Below are positions 37,797-46,187 of a stretch of DNA of 64,000 bases, piece after piece. The stretch's first letter is position 1. Each line of letters begins with the position of its first letter. Made by a program: the position numbers and the translations under genes. The notes beneath the pieces were generated by a model that saw nothing but the letters and a program-made list of their open reading frames with translations, had not been told where the DNA came from and did no database searches. Source of the stretch: Hyphococcus sp. (GTDB lineage: Bacteria > Pseudomonadota > Alphaproteobacteria > Caulobacterales > Parvularculaceae); the NCBI GenBank assembly GCA_021776245.1, contig JAJFGF010000033.1, positions 1 through 64,000 on the forward strand. The letters are read 5' to 3'.

Positions 37797-38384
37797 ATGA
37801 AAATGCCCAAACGAATCATTGTCGGCGTGACTGGCGCCTCTGGCGTTGTCTACGGCCAACGGGCGCTCCGGGCGTTACGTGAGGCCGGCGTTGAGACGCA
37901 TCTTGTGATCAGCAAGGCCGCCGAATTGACGCTCCGTTACGAACTTGATTCGACGGCGAGCGCGCTCGCTGATTCGGCCGATTTTCGCTACGCCGCCGGC
38001 GATATTGGCGCGCCGATTTCCTCCGGCTCCTTTCAAACCGACGGAATGTTGATCGCGCCCTGCTCCGTGCGGACAATGTCGGAAATTGCGAGCGGCGTTA
38101 CAGGGTCGCTCCTGACCCGCGCCGCCGATGTTGTCCTCAAGGAACGCCGCCGGCTGGTATTGATGGTGCGCGAGACGCCGTTTCATCTCGGCCACTTGCG
38201 CACCATGACGCAGCTCACGGAAATGGGCGCCGTCATTGCGCCGCCCCTGCCCGCATTTTACGCAGAACCCCAGACCATTGACGATCTCGTTGATCAATCC
38301 GTCGGACGCGTTCTCGATCTCTTTGACGTTGCAACGCCGCTTGCAAAACGCTGGGGCGAAGACCTTGAAAATGGGCGCCGGTGA
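37797..38384 (+). CDS. ubiX: Flavin prenyltransferase UbiX
   Basis: Prenylates FMN to form the cofactor of UbiD decarboxylases used in ubiquinone synthesis. 195 aa. The N-terminal GVTGASGVVYGQRALRAL and the segment FQTDGMLIAPCSVRTMSEIASG, plus RETPFHLGHLRTM, are diagnostic. Overlaps the next gene by 4 bp. No ubiD is nearby. Confidence 0.96.
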   Translation: MKMPKRIIVGVTGASGVVYGQRALRALREAGVETHLVISKAAELTLRYELDSTASALADSADFRYAAGDIGAPISSGSFQTDGMLIAPCSVRTMSEIASGVTGSLLTRAADVVLKERRRLVLMVRETPFHLGHLRTMTQLTEMGAVIAPPLPAFYAEPQTIDDLVDQSVGRVLDLFDVATPLAKRWGEDLENGRR

Positions 38385-38950
38385 GCGCGCCCATAGGCGT
38401 TTCCAGGGCCGAGGAATTCTGGCGATGGTCGCTCGCGCATTACGCCCGCAAAGACGCCGAAACGCTTCTGCTGCGATTGCAGGATGAATTCGGCTTCAAT
38501 GTGAATATGGCTCTTTGGTGTTGCTGGTGCGCCGGGCATTATCAAGCAATGCCGGAACTTGCCTTGCGCAACGCCCTTGACCAGACCGGAAAGTGGAACG
38601 CCAATGTTACCGGTCCATTGCGTGCGGTCAGGCGGTTTTTGAAAGCGCATCATGAGACGAAAGGAACAGCTGGAGAAAAATTACGCGAACAGGTCAAACA
38701 GGCCGAGCTGGACGCTGAAAAAGAAGAACAATCGCGCCTTGAACGGCTTGCAGCAACGGCCCTGGCGCCACTTGGCGGCGACATGGAAAAGAGCCCCGAC
38801 GAACAGCGCAACAGGGCGCAGAGAAATCTCGCCGCCTATACGGCTTTGATTGGCGCGGCAAAAAGGAATAGATTTACCGTTTCGCTGCTCGAAGAGTTGA
38901 TCGAAAAGATTTACCCAACGCCGCTGCAAAAACCTGCGACACCGGAATAA
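38381..38950 (+). CDS. TIGR02444-type (DUF2390) protein
   Basis: 189 aa, helical. The segment FWRWSLAHYARKDAETLLLRLQDEFGFNVNMALWCCW is characteristic (key residues F..W...Y, LQ...G..VN.LL.C.W) of this uncharacterised proteobacterial family. Residues 95-125 are highly charged and likely a coiled coil. It overlaps ubiX by 4 bp and is followed by a DUF465 gene 3 bases on, making a three-gene unit. Confidence 0.85.
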   Translation: MSAPIGVSRAEEFWRWSLAHYARKDAETLLLRLQDEFGFNVNMALWCCWCAGHYQAMPELALRNALDQTGKWNANVTGPLRAVRRFLKAHHETKGTAGEKLREQVKQAELDAEKEEQSRLERLAATALAPLGGDMEKSPDEQRNRAQRNLAAYTALIGAAKRNRFTVSLLEELIEKIYPTPLQKPATPE

Positions 38951-38953
38951 GAG

Positions 38954-39286
38954 ATGAAAGACGATACGCCGACCGAAGATGAAGGCGCCAAAACTGCGGG
39001 GCCAAGGCCGGAGGAGTCTCGGGCCAAAGTGACGTCTCGACTGATGACAAATAATCGTTTTTCCGCCCGCGATGAGGATTTTGACGGGGCCAATGACGAA
39101 GCCCTGGCGATCCGACTTTCTATTTTGGAAGAAGAACATCGCGATCTCGATGCGGCGATCCAGGCGCTCGAGCAAAATGCGCCCTATGAACGGCTCTCAA
39201 TCGCGCGGCTAAAGAAGAAGAAACTCGCTCTGAAAGACAATATACAGGAGATGAAAGACGCAATGCTCCCTGACATCATCGCCTAG
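38954..39286 (+). CDS. DUF465 protein with an N-terminal extension
   Basis: 110 aa. The last 60 residues (ILEEEHRDLDAAIQAL and YERLSIARLKKKKLALKD) form the DUF465 helical hairpin. The first 45 residues are charged, Pro/Glu-rich and probably disordered, which makes the protein nearly twice the size of the one at 37.4 kb. Third gene of the ubiX unit. Function unknown. Confidence 0.82.
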   Translation: MKDDTPTEDEGAKTAGPRPEESRAKVTSRLMTNNRFSARDEDFDGANDEALAIRLSILEEEHRDLDAAIQALEQNAPYERLSIARLKKKKLALKDNIQEMKDAMLPDIIA

Positions 39287-39339
39287 ACCCCGTTCGCAAA
39301 ACATCGAGTCGATGAACGCGGTCTGGTTTGTGTTTTGTC

Positions 39340-39390
39340 GCGCATTTCTTATCGGAAAACCGGGAACTACTTTATCTCGGAAACGCCCTA
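39340..39390. repeat. Dispersed palindromic repeat, third copy
   Basis: Runs from GCGCATTTC to a GGAAACGCCC end, with a core like that of the pair at 16386-16497; its reverse complement matches 16386 onward for more than 25 bases. It lies between convergent genes, and its last bases supply the TAG stop codon of the GGDEF gene (39388-39390). Confidence 0.8.
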
Positions 39391-40098
39391 GGTCTTACTC
39401 TTGCTTTTTGCTTCATACATAGCGCTGTCTGCGCACTCCATTGCCTGATCCGCCGTTGCGCCCCTGGCGATGGAAACTACGCCGCAGGAAATCATCACAT
39501 TGAAGGCGTCGCCATGCCCGTTGATCGGGACCGCGGAAATAACCTGCGCCAGGCTCGCGGCTTTTTTCTCCGCTGTTTCCTGCGTAACATGGGTTAACAG
39601 CAATCCGAATTCATCTCCGCCAAGACGGCCAACCACGTCGGTCTGGCGAATATTTGCGGATAACGCCATCGCCACATGTTTCAAGGCGGCGTCGCCGGCC
39701 ATATGGCCTCTCTCGTCATTGATGATCTTCAAATCATTCAAATCGATAAAAATCAGACATGCCTGGACTTCATAGCGCGAGACCATGGCGAGCGTGCGAT
39801 CAAGCTCGCGCACAAAGGCGCGCCGATTAAAGATATCAAGCAAGGGATCGTGATCGGCGAGCTTCTCGAGTTCACCGACCCTGCCTTTCATTTGGATCAG
39901 TTCCGCCCGCAGAGTTTGTACTTCCGACATCAACGAAAATAACGCTTCTCTCACGCGCGGCGTCAGCTCAGCATCCGGAATGCCCATGAGAACAGTCTCA
40001 TCAACGGCGCTCGCCGCGCCGCTTGCCGATGGCTTCGCCGCCGTCTTGCTGCGCAGGGACCGCGCAGCTGGCGTCCGGGGCGCATTGCCGATTTTCAT
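39388..40098 (-). CDS. GGDEF-domain diguanylate cyclase
   Basis: About 236 aa, predicted to make cyclic di-GMP from GTP. The N-terminal 55 residues are low-complexity, a short coiled coil follows (REALFSLMSEVQTLRAELIQM), then the GGDEF domain (about 85-230). The active site is intact (RLGGDEFGLLL), and an RxxD inhibitory site (RQTD) stands five residues before it, so product inhibition is expected. No transmembrane or sensor domain. ATG at 40098 has GGAG upstream. The stop lies in a palindromic repeat. Confidence 0.93.
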   Translation of the reverse strand: MKIGNAPRTPAARSLRSKTAAKPSASGAASAVDETVLMGIPDAELTPRVREALFSLMSEVQTLRAELIQMKGRVGELEKLADHDPLLDIFNRRAFVRELDRTLAMVSRYEVQACLIFIDLNDLKIINDERGHMAGDAALKHVAMALSANIRQTDVVGRLGGDEFGLLLTHVTQETAEKKAASLAQVISAVPINGHGDAFNVMISCGVVSIARGATADQAMECADSAMYEAKSKSKT

Positions 40099-40299
40099 TA
40101 ATACTGTCTCCTGCCGGACCGGCATTTCGATCGAAGGTTAACACCCGCGTCAGATTGTGTTGCGCACATAGCTCATTTTGACCTTTTGCAGCAATCCGGA
40201 GCGGCAATTATCGTCGTAATTTGATAAATCCTCCATTCAGCGCAAGCCTAGCTCGCTTCGCCGCTTGCCTCTTGTGACAAACGTCGCCGCACGCCAAGT

Positions 40300-40470
40300 T
40301 TTTCAGGCGGATACGGTCGTGCACGAGTCCCCTTCTGACGCGCGGCCAGCTCCCGCGTCCGGTGAGAGGAGACGTCGGTCCTCGCGCCCCCGTCTGTAAG
40401 ACTGGCGTCTCCTCGCTCGGACCAAGCCGCATCCTTGCCGCCCCCACAAAGCCTGCTATAAGCCCGGTTT
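40300..40470 (+). ncRNA. ssrS: Probable 6S RNA (approximate ends)
   Basis: Intergenic, GC-rich and strongly structured. A long rod forms from GCGGC/GCCGC, GTCCG/CGGAC and GAGGAGACG (40367-40375) pairing with CGTCTCCTC (40395-40403... region), separated by internal loops. On the plus strand, short strings occur in the same order as in E. coli 6S RNA: GAGTCCCC, GGTGAG, CGGTCC and AGCCTGC. It lies upstream of purE. 6S RNA binds the housekeeping RNA polymerase. Ends and promoter are not resolved. The 200 bases on its left show no gene. Confidence 0.65.
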
Positions 40471-40517
40471 TTCGCGGAAACACTTCCTAGCGAAGTGGGC
40501 CCGTCGCCAAGCTCACG

Positions 40518-40585
40518 ATGAAGCCGGTTCACGGGAAGGAAATGCGATGAAACAACAAATTAGAGCCGTTCCCCGATTCAGGTGA
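40518..40585 (+). other. Two overlapping mini-ORFs upstream of purE (possible leader peptides)
   Basis: ATG at 40518 encodes 10 residues (MKPVHGKEMR) ending at 40550. A second ATG at 40547 overlaps that stop (ATGA) and encodes [12 protein letters not shown] ending at 40585, 32 bases before the purE start. The second has GGGAAGGAA upstream. Such chained mini-ORFs can act as translational leaders. Their size makes chance occurrence quite possible. Confidence 0.3.
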
Positions 40586-40617
40586 AATCTGAACGACTCC
40601 AAAGGAAAGCGGCGCGA

Positions 40618-41118
40618 ATGGCGGGAAAAGACAACAATAAGCCACTGGTCGGCGTCATTATGGGCTCACGCTCTGATTGGCCGACAATGAAGCGCGCCGC
40701 AGAGATCCTTGGAGATCTCGGCATCGCTTATGAGACGAAAATCGTCTCGGCGCATCGCACCCCCGACCGCCTTTATGACTACGCCAAAGGCGCCAAATCC
40801 CGCGGCCTCAAAACCATCATCGCCGGCGCCGGCGGGGCGGCGCATCTGCCCGGCATGGCCGCGTCCATGACGGTGCTGCCGGTTATCGGCGTACCGGTAA
40901 AATCAGGTAATCTAAAAGGCCTCGACAGCTTGCTGTCGATTGTCCAGATGCCCGCCGGCGTTCCGGTCGCAACGGTCGCGATCGGTGCGGCAGGCGCGGT
41001 CAATGCCGGGCTTCTGGCGGCATCGATTGTCGCAACCGGCGACGCCGCCCTCGCCGCCCGTCTCGAAGATTGGCGCGCAGCGCAGACCGGCGCCGTCGCC
41101 GAAACCGTTGAGGAATAA
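40618..41118 (+). CDS. purE: N5-carboxyaminoimidazole ribonucleotide mutase PurE
   Basis: Purine synthesis enzyme moving the carboxyl group of N5-CAIR to give CAIR. About 166 aa from the ATG at 40618, chosen because AAAGGAAAG stands about 10 bases upstream; an in-frame GTG at 40582 adds 12 residues with no family match. Motifs: [26 protein letters not shown] and [12 protein letters not shown]. It works with purK, which starts 9 bases after its stop. Confidence 0.97.
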   Translation: MAGKDNNKPLVGVIMGSRSDWPTMKRAAEILGDLGIAYETKIVSAHRTPDRLYDYAKGAKSRGLKTIIAGAGGAAHLPGMAASMTVLPVIGVPVKSGNLKGLDSLLSIVQMPAGVPVATVAIGAAGAVNAGLLAASIVATGDAALAARLEDWRAAQTGAVAETVEE

Positions 41119-41127
41119 CGGCGCTCA

Positions 41128-42240
41128 ATGACCGGCGTTGATCATCCCGGCTCGGTTGAACCCAATGGCGTCATTGGCATCCTCGGCGGCGGCCAGCTTG
41201 GCCGCATGCTGGCCATGGCCGCCGCACGCCTCGGATTGCGAACGCATGTTTATTGCCCCGATGAATATTTCCCGGCCGCCGATGTCGCGGCCGCAAAAAC
41301 AAACGCTTCCTACACGGATGAAAATGCGCTCGCGACTTTCGCCGCTTCTGTTGATGTCATCACCTATGAATTTGAAAATGTGCCAGTTGAAACTGTTGCA
41401 TTTCTTCTTTCTGTCGGCGCATGCGTGCGGCCGGGCGCTATGGCGCTTGAAATGGCGCAGGACAGGCTTGTTGAAAAAGAGTTTGTCGGCGGGCTTGGCG
41501 CCGCCACGGCGCTGTTTCACGCAGTAAACGATCTCGCCTCGCTCGACGCCGGCCTCAAAAAAGTCGGCCGCCCGGCGATATTGAAAACCCGCCGCCTCGG
41601 CTATGACGGCAAGGGTCAGACACGTCTTACTGAAGCCGATATTGACCTGCACGGCGCTTTTGAAAAAGCGATTGAATTTGCCTGGGCGGAAGTTGGCGCC
41701 GCGCCATCGATCCTGGAAGGCTTTGTTCCGTTTGAGCGCGAAATTTCTATCATCGGCGCGCGCGGCGCCGAAGGCGACATTCGCCTTTACGACCCAACTG
41801 AAAATGTCCACGCCAACGGCATATTGAAAACTTCTTCTGTGCCAGCCGCTGTTTCCGAAGCAACCGCTGAAATTGCAGGCGCCGTCGCCGCCAACATCCT
41901 TAACGCGCTCGACTATGTAGGCGTTGTCGGCGTCGAATTTTTTGTCCTACCCGGCGGCGCCATTGTGATCAATGAATTTGCGCCGCGCGTTCATAATTCG
42001 GGACATTGGACCCTTGACGGATGCGCGGTATCGCAATTTGAACAGCATATTCGCGCGGTCGCCGGATGGCCATTGGGGGATCCAGCGCGCCATTCAGACG
42101 CTGTCATGGAAAATCTGATTGGCGATGACGTCCACGCCTGGCGCTCCATGTCAGAACAAAAAAATGCGTGCCTCCATCTTTATGGAAAACGCGATGCGCG
42201 GGCCGGCCGCAAGATGGGCCATGTCACCCGGCTCCGATAA
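41128..42240 (+). CDS. purK: N5-carboxyaminoimidazole ribonucleotide synthase PurK
   Basis: ATP-grasp enzyme that carboxylates AIR to N5-CAIR for PurE. 370 aa. GILGGGQLGRMLAMAAARLG opens the domain at residue 16, YEFENVP and AILKTRRLGYDGKGQ bind substrate and ATP, and INEFAPRVHNSGHWT is the family signature in the ATP-grasp core. Operon with purE. The short 33-base gap after it leads to a convergent gene. Confidence 0.97.
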   Translation: MTGVDHPGSVEPNGVIGILGGGQLGRMLAMAAARLGLRTHVYCPDEYFPAADVAAAKTNASYTDENALATFAASVDVITYEFENVPVETVAFLLSVGACVRPGAMALEMAQDRLVEKEFVGGLGAATALFHAVNDLASLDAGLKKVGRPAILKTRRLGYDGKGQTRLTEADIDLHGAFEKAIEFAWAEVGAAPSILEGFVPFEREISIIGARGAEGDIRLYDPTENVHANGILKTSSVPAAVSEATAEIAGAVAANILNALDYVGVVGVEFFVLPGGAIVINEFAPRVHNSGHWTLDGCAVSQFEQHIRAVAGWPLGDPARHSDAVMENLIGDDVHAWRSMSEQKNACLHLYGKRDARAGRKMGHVTRLR

Positions 42241-42273
42241 GTGATCAGGTTATGTCTTGAAAAAAAGTCACGC

Positions 42274-43233
42274 CTAAAAACACGATAATCGCTCAACCAA
42301 GAGGTCGAAAAATCCGTCCCGGTCAACGCGATGGGCCCAGTTTGCATTAGCGGGCAATCCGGTGCTGCCCCAAAAATCGACGGCGGTATGCCCCAGAGTT
42401 AATTGAGATTCCGTTTCCACACGAATATTGCAGGGCTTTAGTTCAAATAGCTCCGGGTTTAGAAGATAAGCGATTGTACACGGATCATGCAGTGGAGCGC
42501 CCTCCGTTCCATATTTTTCGGCGTCATAGCGCCCGAAAAACGAAAGCAGTCCATAGGAAGCTTTTGCAACAGGATTATCTATTTTTGAAATGCGATCCAG
42601 CACCTGCGACGTCGTAAAAACCTGATGGGTCACATCAAGGCCAAACGCGGCAATCGGCCGCCCGCATTCGAACACGATTTTCGCCGCGTGGGGATCCACA
42701 TAAATGTTGAATTCCGCCGACGGCGTAACATTGCCGCCTTCCCTCAAGGCGCCGCCCATCAAAACAATTTCGCCAATTTTTGGCAATATTGCCGGTTCGC
42801 GCAAAATGGCAGTTGCAATATTGGTGAGCGGCCCGGTTGGAACTAATGTAATTTCACTGTCGGCCGCCGACATCAACGTTTCGATGATAAATTCGACGGC
42901 GCCTTTGGGCTCCAACTTTGTGACCGGATCGAAAATATCGATGCCGTCAATACCATCGACGCCATGTACGTATTCGGCAGTGGCGCCTTCTGTCTCAAGA
43001 GGCTTATCGCAGCCGGCAAACATCGGAACATTTTTGTTGCCGACAATATCGCTCAAAATGCAAATGTTGCGTTTGGTTTTTTCGAGCGGCACATTTCCCG
43101 TTACGGCGCAAACCCCCAGAATGTCCAATTCTTCCGGCGATGCAAACGCCAAAAACAACATGAGCGCATCGTCTTGCCCGGGATCACAATCAATGATTAT
43201 TTTGCGTTGCATAATTTTCTCATCAATAGTCAT
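42274..43233 (-). CDS. Inosine/uridine-preferring nucleoside hydrolase
   Basis: Hydrolyses the N-glycosidic bond of nucleosides. About 312-319 aa. The calcium-binding motif IIIDCDPGQDDALML is at the N-terminus, with VLMGGALREGGNVTPSAEFNIYVDPHAA and HDPCTIAYLL completing the family pattern. Two starts are possible: ATG at 43233 or ATG at 43212, the latter giving the usual short N-terminus (MQRKIIIDCDPG). Purine salvage fits beside purEK, although the strands converge. Confidence 0.93.
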   Translation of the reverse strand: MTIDEKIMQRKIIIDCDPGQDDALMLFLAFASPEELDILGVCAVTGNVPLEKTKRNICILSDIVGNKNVPMFAGCDKPLETEGATAEYVHGVDGIDGIDIFDPVTKLEPKGAVEFIIETLMSAADSEITLVPTGPLTNIATAILREPAILPKIGEIVLMGGALREGGNVTPSAEFNIYVDPHAAKIVFECGRPIAAFGLDVTHQVFTTSQVLDRISKIDNPVAKASYGLLSFFGRYDAEKYGTEGAPLHDPCTIAYLLNPELFELKPCNIRVETESQLTLGHTAVDFWGSTGLPANANWAHRVDRDGFFDLLVERLSCF

Positions 43234-43480
43234 GGGGCGATCGCCGCGTGAGGCAGGCTAGGGCCCGCCAGTTGAATAATGTCTTCAGGGCGGACGGTTA
43301 TAGCGTATGTTCCGCCATCAGGGTCAAGGCGCTGAACTTCCGGCATGAGATGGCAAAAATGCGATCCATCCCGCGGCGTCAAACCCAAGCGACCGCCGGA
43401 CGATCCGCGGGCAATGCGGCTTGGTGTTGAGCCGCCTTTCGCAAGTCGATAGGGTGATTTGAAGTTTTTGGCGGTACGCA

Positions 43481-44587
43481 ATGAAAATCGTCGCGATCAA
43501 AGTCTATCAGGTCGATCTGCCGCTGGTTGAAGGGCGTTATTCCTGGTCTGAGGGAAAATTCGTCGAGGTCTTCGACAGCACGGTCGTTGAGCTTTTATGC
43601 GACGATGGGCAAGCCGGTTATGGCGAGATCTGTCCCCTCGGCCCTTTTTATCTGCCGGCCTTCGGCGCCGGCGCACGCGCCGGCATTGGCGAACTCGCCC
43701 CGACATTGACGGGCGAAGACCCAACGGCGATCGCGCGCATAAATCAACGCATGGACCAGGCCTTGCTGGGTCATCCTTATGTCAAATCCGCAATCGATAT
43801 GGCCTGTTGGGATCTTTTTGGCAAAGCCACGGGGCGATCGGTTTGCGCTTTGATGGGCGGCAAGTTTGGCGACAGCGTTGCGCTTTACCGCGCCATCAGC
43901 CAGGCTTCTTCCGATGCAATGGCCGAGAACATTGCCGCCTATCGCAGCGAAGGTTACGCCAAGTTTCAACTTAAAGTCGGCGGCGACCCCCAAGACGATA
44001 TTGACCGCATCAAAAAGGCTGCGGCGCTGTTATCGAAAGACGAATTGCTGGTAGCGGACGCCAATACGGGCTGGCGTGTTGACGACGCAGTGAGGATTGC
44101 GAACGCCGTTCGCGATCTCGATGTCTATATTGAACAGCCTTGCAAGACGTATGAGCATTGCCTCACCGTACGGCGCGGAACCACTTTGCCGTTCATCCTC
44201 GACGAGAACATCACCGATCTTGAAGCGCTCATGCGCGGCCATCAAGACGGCGCCATGGATGTAATCAATTTGAAAATTTCAAAAGTCGGCGGCCTGACAA
44301 AGGCGCGGCAGATCCGCGACCTCTGCGTATCCCTGAATATCCCGATGACCATCGAGGACAGCTGGGGCGGCGATATTACGACGGCGGCCATCGCCCATCT
44401 GGCGCATTCAACGCCGGAAACGTTGCGATTTTCCGCAACCGATTTCAACAGCTATGTCACAGTGCAAAACGCCTTTGGGGCGCCGCGGCGCGAAGCGGGC
44501 CGCATGGCGGCGTCGGACGCGCCGGGACTGGGCGTAACGCTGAATATGGACGCTTTGGGCCAGCCGGTTAGCGAATATGTGGCGTAA
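43481..44587 (+). CDS. Enolase-superfamily enzyme (mandelate racemase / muconate lactonizing family)
   Basis: 368 aa. The capping domain (1-125) is followed by the barrel with [31 protein letters not shown] and [11 protein letters not shown]. These are the metal ligands Asp-Glu-Asp/Glu and the two catalytic Lys positions. The whole sequence resembles cis-3-hydroxyproline dehydratase and hydroxyproline-betaine epimerase enzymes; substrate choice within that group cannot be settled here. The divergent 247-base gap to the nucleoside hydrolase shows no convincing gene. Its 3' side borders the accessory islet. Confidence 0.9.
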   Translation: MKIVAIKVYQVDLPLVEGRYSWSEGKFVEVFDSTVVELLCDDGQAGYGEICPLGPFYLPAFGAGARAGIGELAPTLTGEDPTAIARINQRMDQALLGHPYVKSAIDMACWDLFGKATGRSVCALMGGKFGDSVALYRAISQASSDAMAENIAAYRSEGYAKFQLKVGGDPQDDIDRIKKAAALLSKDELLVADANTGWRVDDAVRIANAVRDLDVYIEQPCKTYEHCLTVRRGTTLPFILDENITDLEALMRGHQDGAMDVINLKISKVGGLTKARQIRDLCVSLNIPMTIEDSWGGDITTAAIAHLAHSTPETLRFSATDFNSYVTVQNAFGAPRREAGRMAASDAPGLGVTLNMDALGQPVSEYVA

Positions 44588-44715
44588 CCAGACGGCGATT
44601 GGCTGGAAAAGGCGTTTGCCGGATGCGGCATGTGGATGGACAAGAAATCGCACCGAATTTGCCCTTAGCGGCGCTGATCTTCGCGCTCAAAGACGCCGCC
44701 CGTCCCTACTATTTA

Positions 44716-45738
44716 TTAGATTCTGACGTACTCGTGGTGCAGACCGCCCAAATGACTCACTGATTTGATAGCGCCTTCAGCGTGAACTCTACGCTCGACT
44801 GGTGAATTCTTCTCCAATGACAGATGAGTGCGAGCGTTATTGTAATATTTGACATATGCTCTCATCACTCGGCGGAAATGCGCTTCGCCAAAGATTAGAA
44901 TGTGATCGAGACATTCGCGTCTGATGGATCCGTTGATCCGTTCCGAATATCCGTTCTGCCAGGGAGAATGCGGCGCTGTTGGACGATCCCTGATTCCGAT
45001 GTGTCTCATCTTTCTCCGTACAACACCGTTAAAAACCGGGTCATTGTCGCGGATCAGATAATTTGGCGCATCGCTCCAGGGAAATGCTTCGATCAGTTGC
45101 TGGGCAACCCATTCCGCATTCGGTATTGTCGTCACGGCACAATGAATAATCCTTCGGCGCGCGTGATTGATGATGATAAGGCAATAAAGCAGCTTGAAAT
45201 GGATCGTTGGGACAATAACGAAGTCCATGGAAGCAAACCCGTCCTTATGATTTGCAAGGAACGTCTTCCACGTCTGCCCACCGCCATTCATCGGACGTTT
45301 TACCATGTAATTCGCTACAGTGGTTTGGGACACCGAGTAGCCGAGCAACAAAAGCTCACCGTGAATTCTAGGCGCTCCCCAAAGTGGGTTTTCGCGACTA
45401 ACCCGCCGGATCAGTTCTCGTAACTCAGCGTCTACCTTCGGCCGCCCGCCCCTGCGTCCTGATTTCCAGCGCCAATACGCTCGAAACCCTTGTCGATGCC
45501 ATCGCAATAGCGTCACCGGCTGCACGATATGGATAAAATCGAGAACCGATGGGCATAGCCGGTATAGCGTGATGATAATGACCCTGCTCCAAAATCCAAC
45601 ACGAATGTGCTTTGGGCGGCGAAGTCGCAACATCACAAGCTGCTGCCGTAAAATCAGGTTTTCAGCTTCAATCGATCGGCGTGATCTGAACTGAAGCCGA
45701 AACCATTGAATTATGATCGATAAGATCCTGAGCATCAC
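44716..45738 (-). mobile_element. Solo DDE integrase-core transposase of an insertion sequence
   Basis: 340 aa (GTG 45738; ATG 45735). The N-terminal helical part (AENLILRQQLVMLRLRRP) and a helix-turn-helix near WGAPRIHGELLLLGYSVS precede an rve-type catalytic core. The acidic residues are D in ASMDFVIV, D in LIRDNDPVF and E in NGYSERINGSIRREC. The C-terminus HHEYVRI is typical of a family of single-ORF IS3/IS481-like transposases in alphaproteobacteria. The frame is intact. I could not find convincing terminal inverted repeats or a target duplication. It flanks the Rhs islet on the left. The 128 bases before it show nothing. Confidence 0.88.
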
Positions 45739-45802
45739 GCATTAACATGCGACGATTCCCTCATAAGGCACGCGGATAAAGTTTTTGGTAGCCACACCCT
45801 CA

Positions 45803-46186
45803 TCAGTCTATCCGCCAGCGCACTTCTGTATTGCAATTCTCGAAAACATGCACACCAAAACGTAGATCATCGACATTAGAAACTAAAAACTCGTAAATAC
45901 TACCGTCTTCGACTTCTCCAGCCGAAACGCCAGTATAAATTAGATTCTCTGATCGGATCGCGCGAATTCTTTCCGCAGCTATTTCTTTGCCGCCATCCGC
46001 AATCGTGCCTCCGTAACCACCGCGCTTGACTTGATCTATAAATGTGACCAATGCACGCCTTGCTATCACTTCGCCTTCTGCTTCTGCGATCGCCGCACAC
46101 TCAAAGTTCGGTTTAGCGTCGGAGCAAGAATATAAGCACACTCCGAAAAAGAAAGCGGCACCAAAACAAGTCCAGCTTTTTGACAT
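45803..46186 (-). CDS. Putative Cmi-like lipoprotein immunity protein
   Basis: 127 aa from the ATG at 46186, which follows the toxin stop by one base; GAGGTG inside the toxin end serves as ribosome-binding site. N-terminal signal with lipobox LYS-Cys21. The mature part has Cys30 and Cys118, like the disulfide pair of the colicin M immunity protein Cmi (about 117 aa, periplasmic, membrane anchored). The order of features also fits: an Ala/Glu-rich helix after the first Cys, QVKR in the middle and a beta-rich end with RFGVH then the second Cys. Local base composition is more AT-rich than the neighbours. Immunity function is inferred from position, location and this resemblance. Confidence 0.6.
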   Translation of the reverse strand: MSKSWTCFGAAFFFGVCLYSCSDAKPNFECAAIAEAEGEVIARRALVTFIDQVKRGGYGGTIADGGKEIAAERIRAIRSENLIYTGVSAGEVEDGSIYEFLVSNVDDLRFGVHVFENCNTEVRWRID

Positions 46187-46187
46187 T

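Noticed and set aside
40208-40532. Minus-strand open frames of 91 and 94 codons over the probable 6S RNA
   Set aside because: Low-complexity, Arg-rich translations of a structured RNA region; no start signal or family.
43230-43481. Open frame of 83 codons on the minus strand between the nucleoside hydrolase and the enolase-superfamily gene
   Set aside because: It needs a TTG start at the very ATG of the divergent gene, has no ribosome-binding site and no family resemblance beyond a short VRPEDI string. Possibly chance or a very old remnant.
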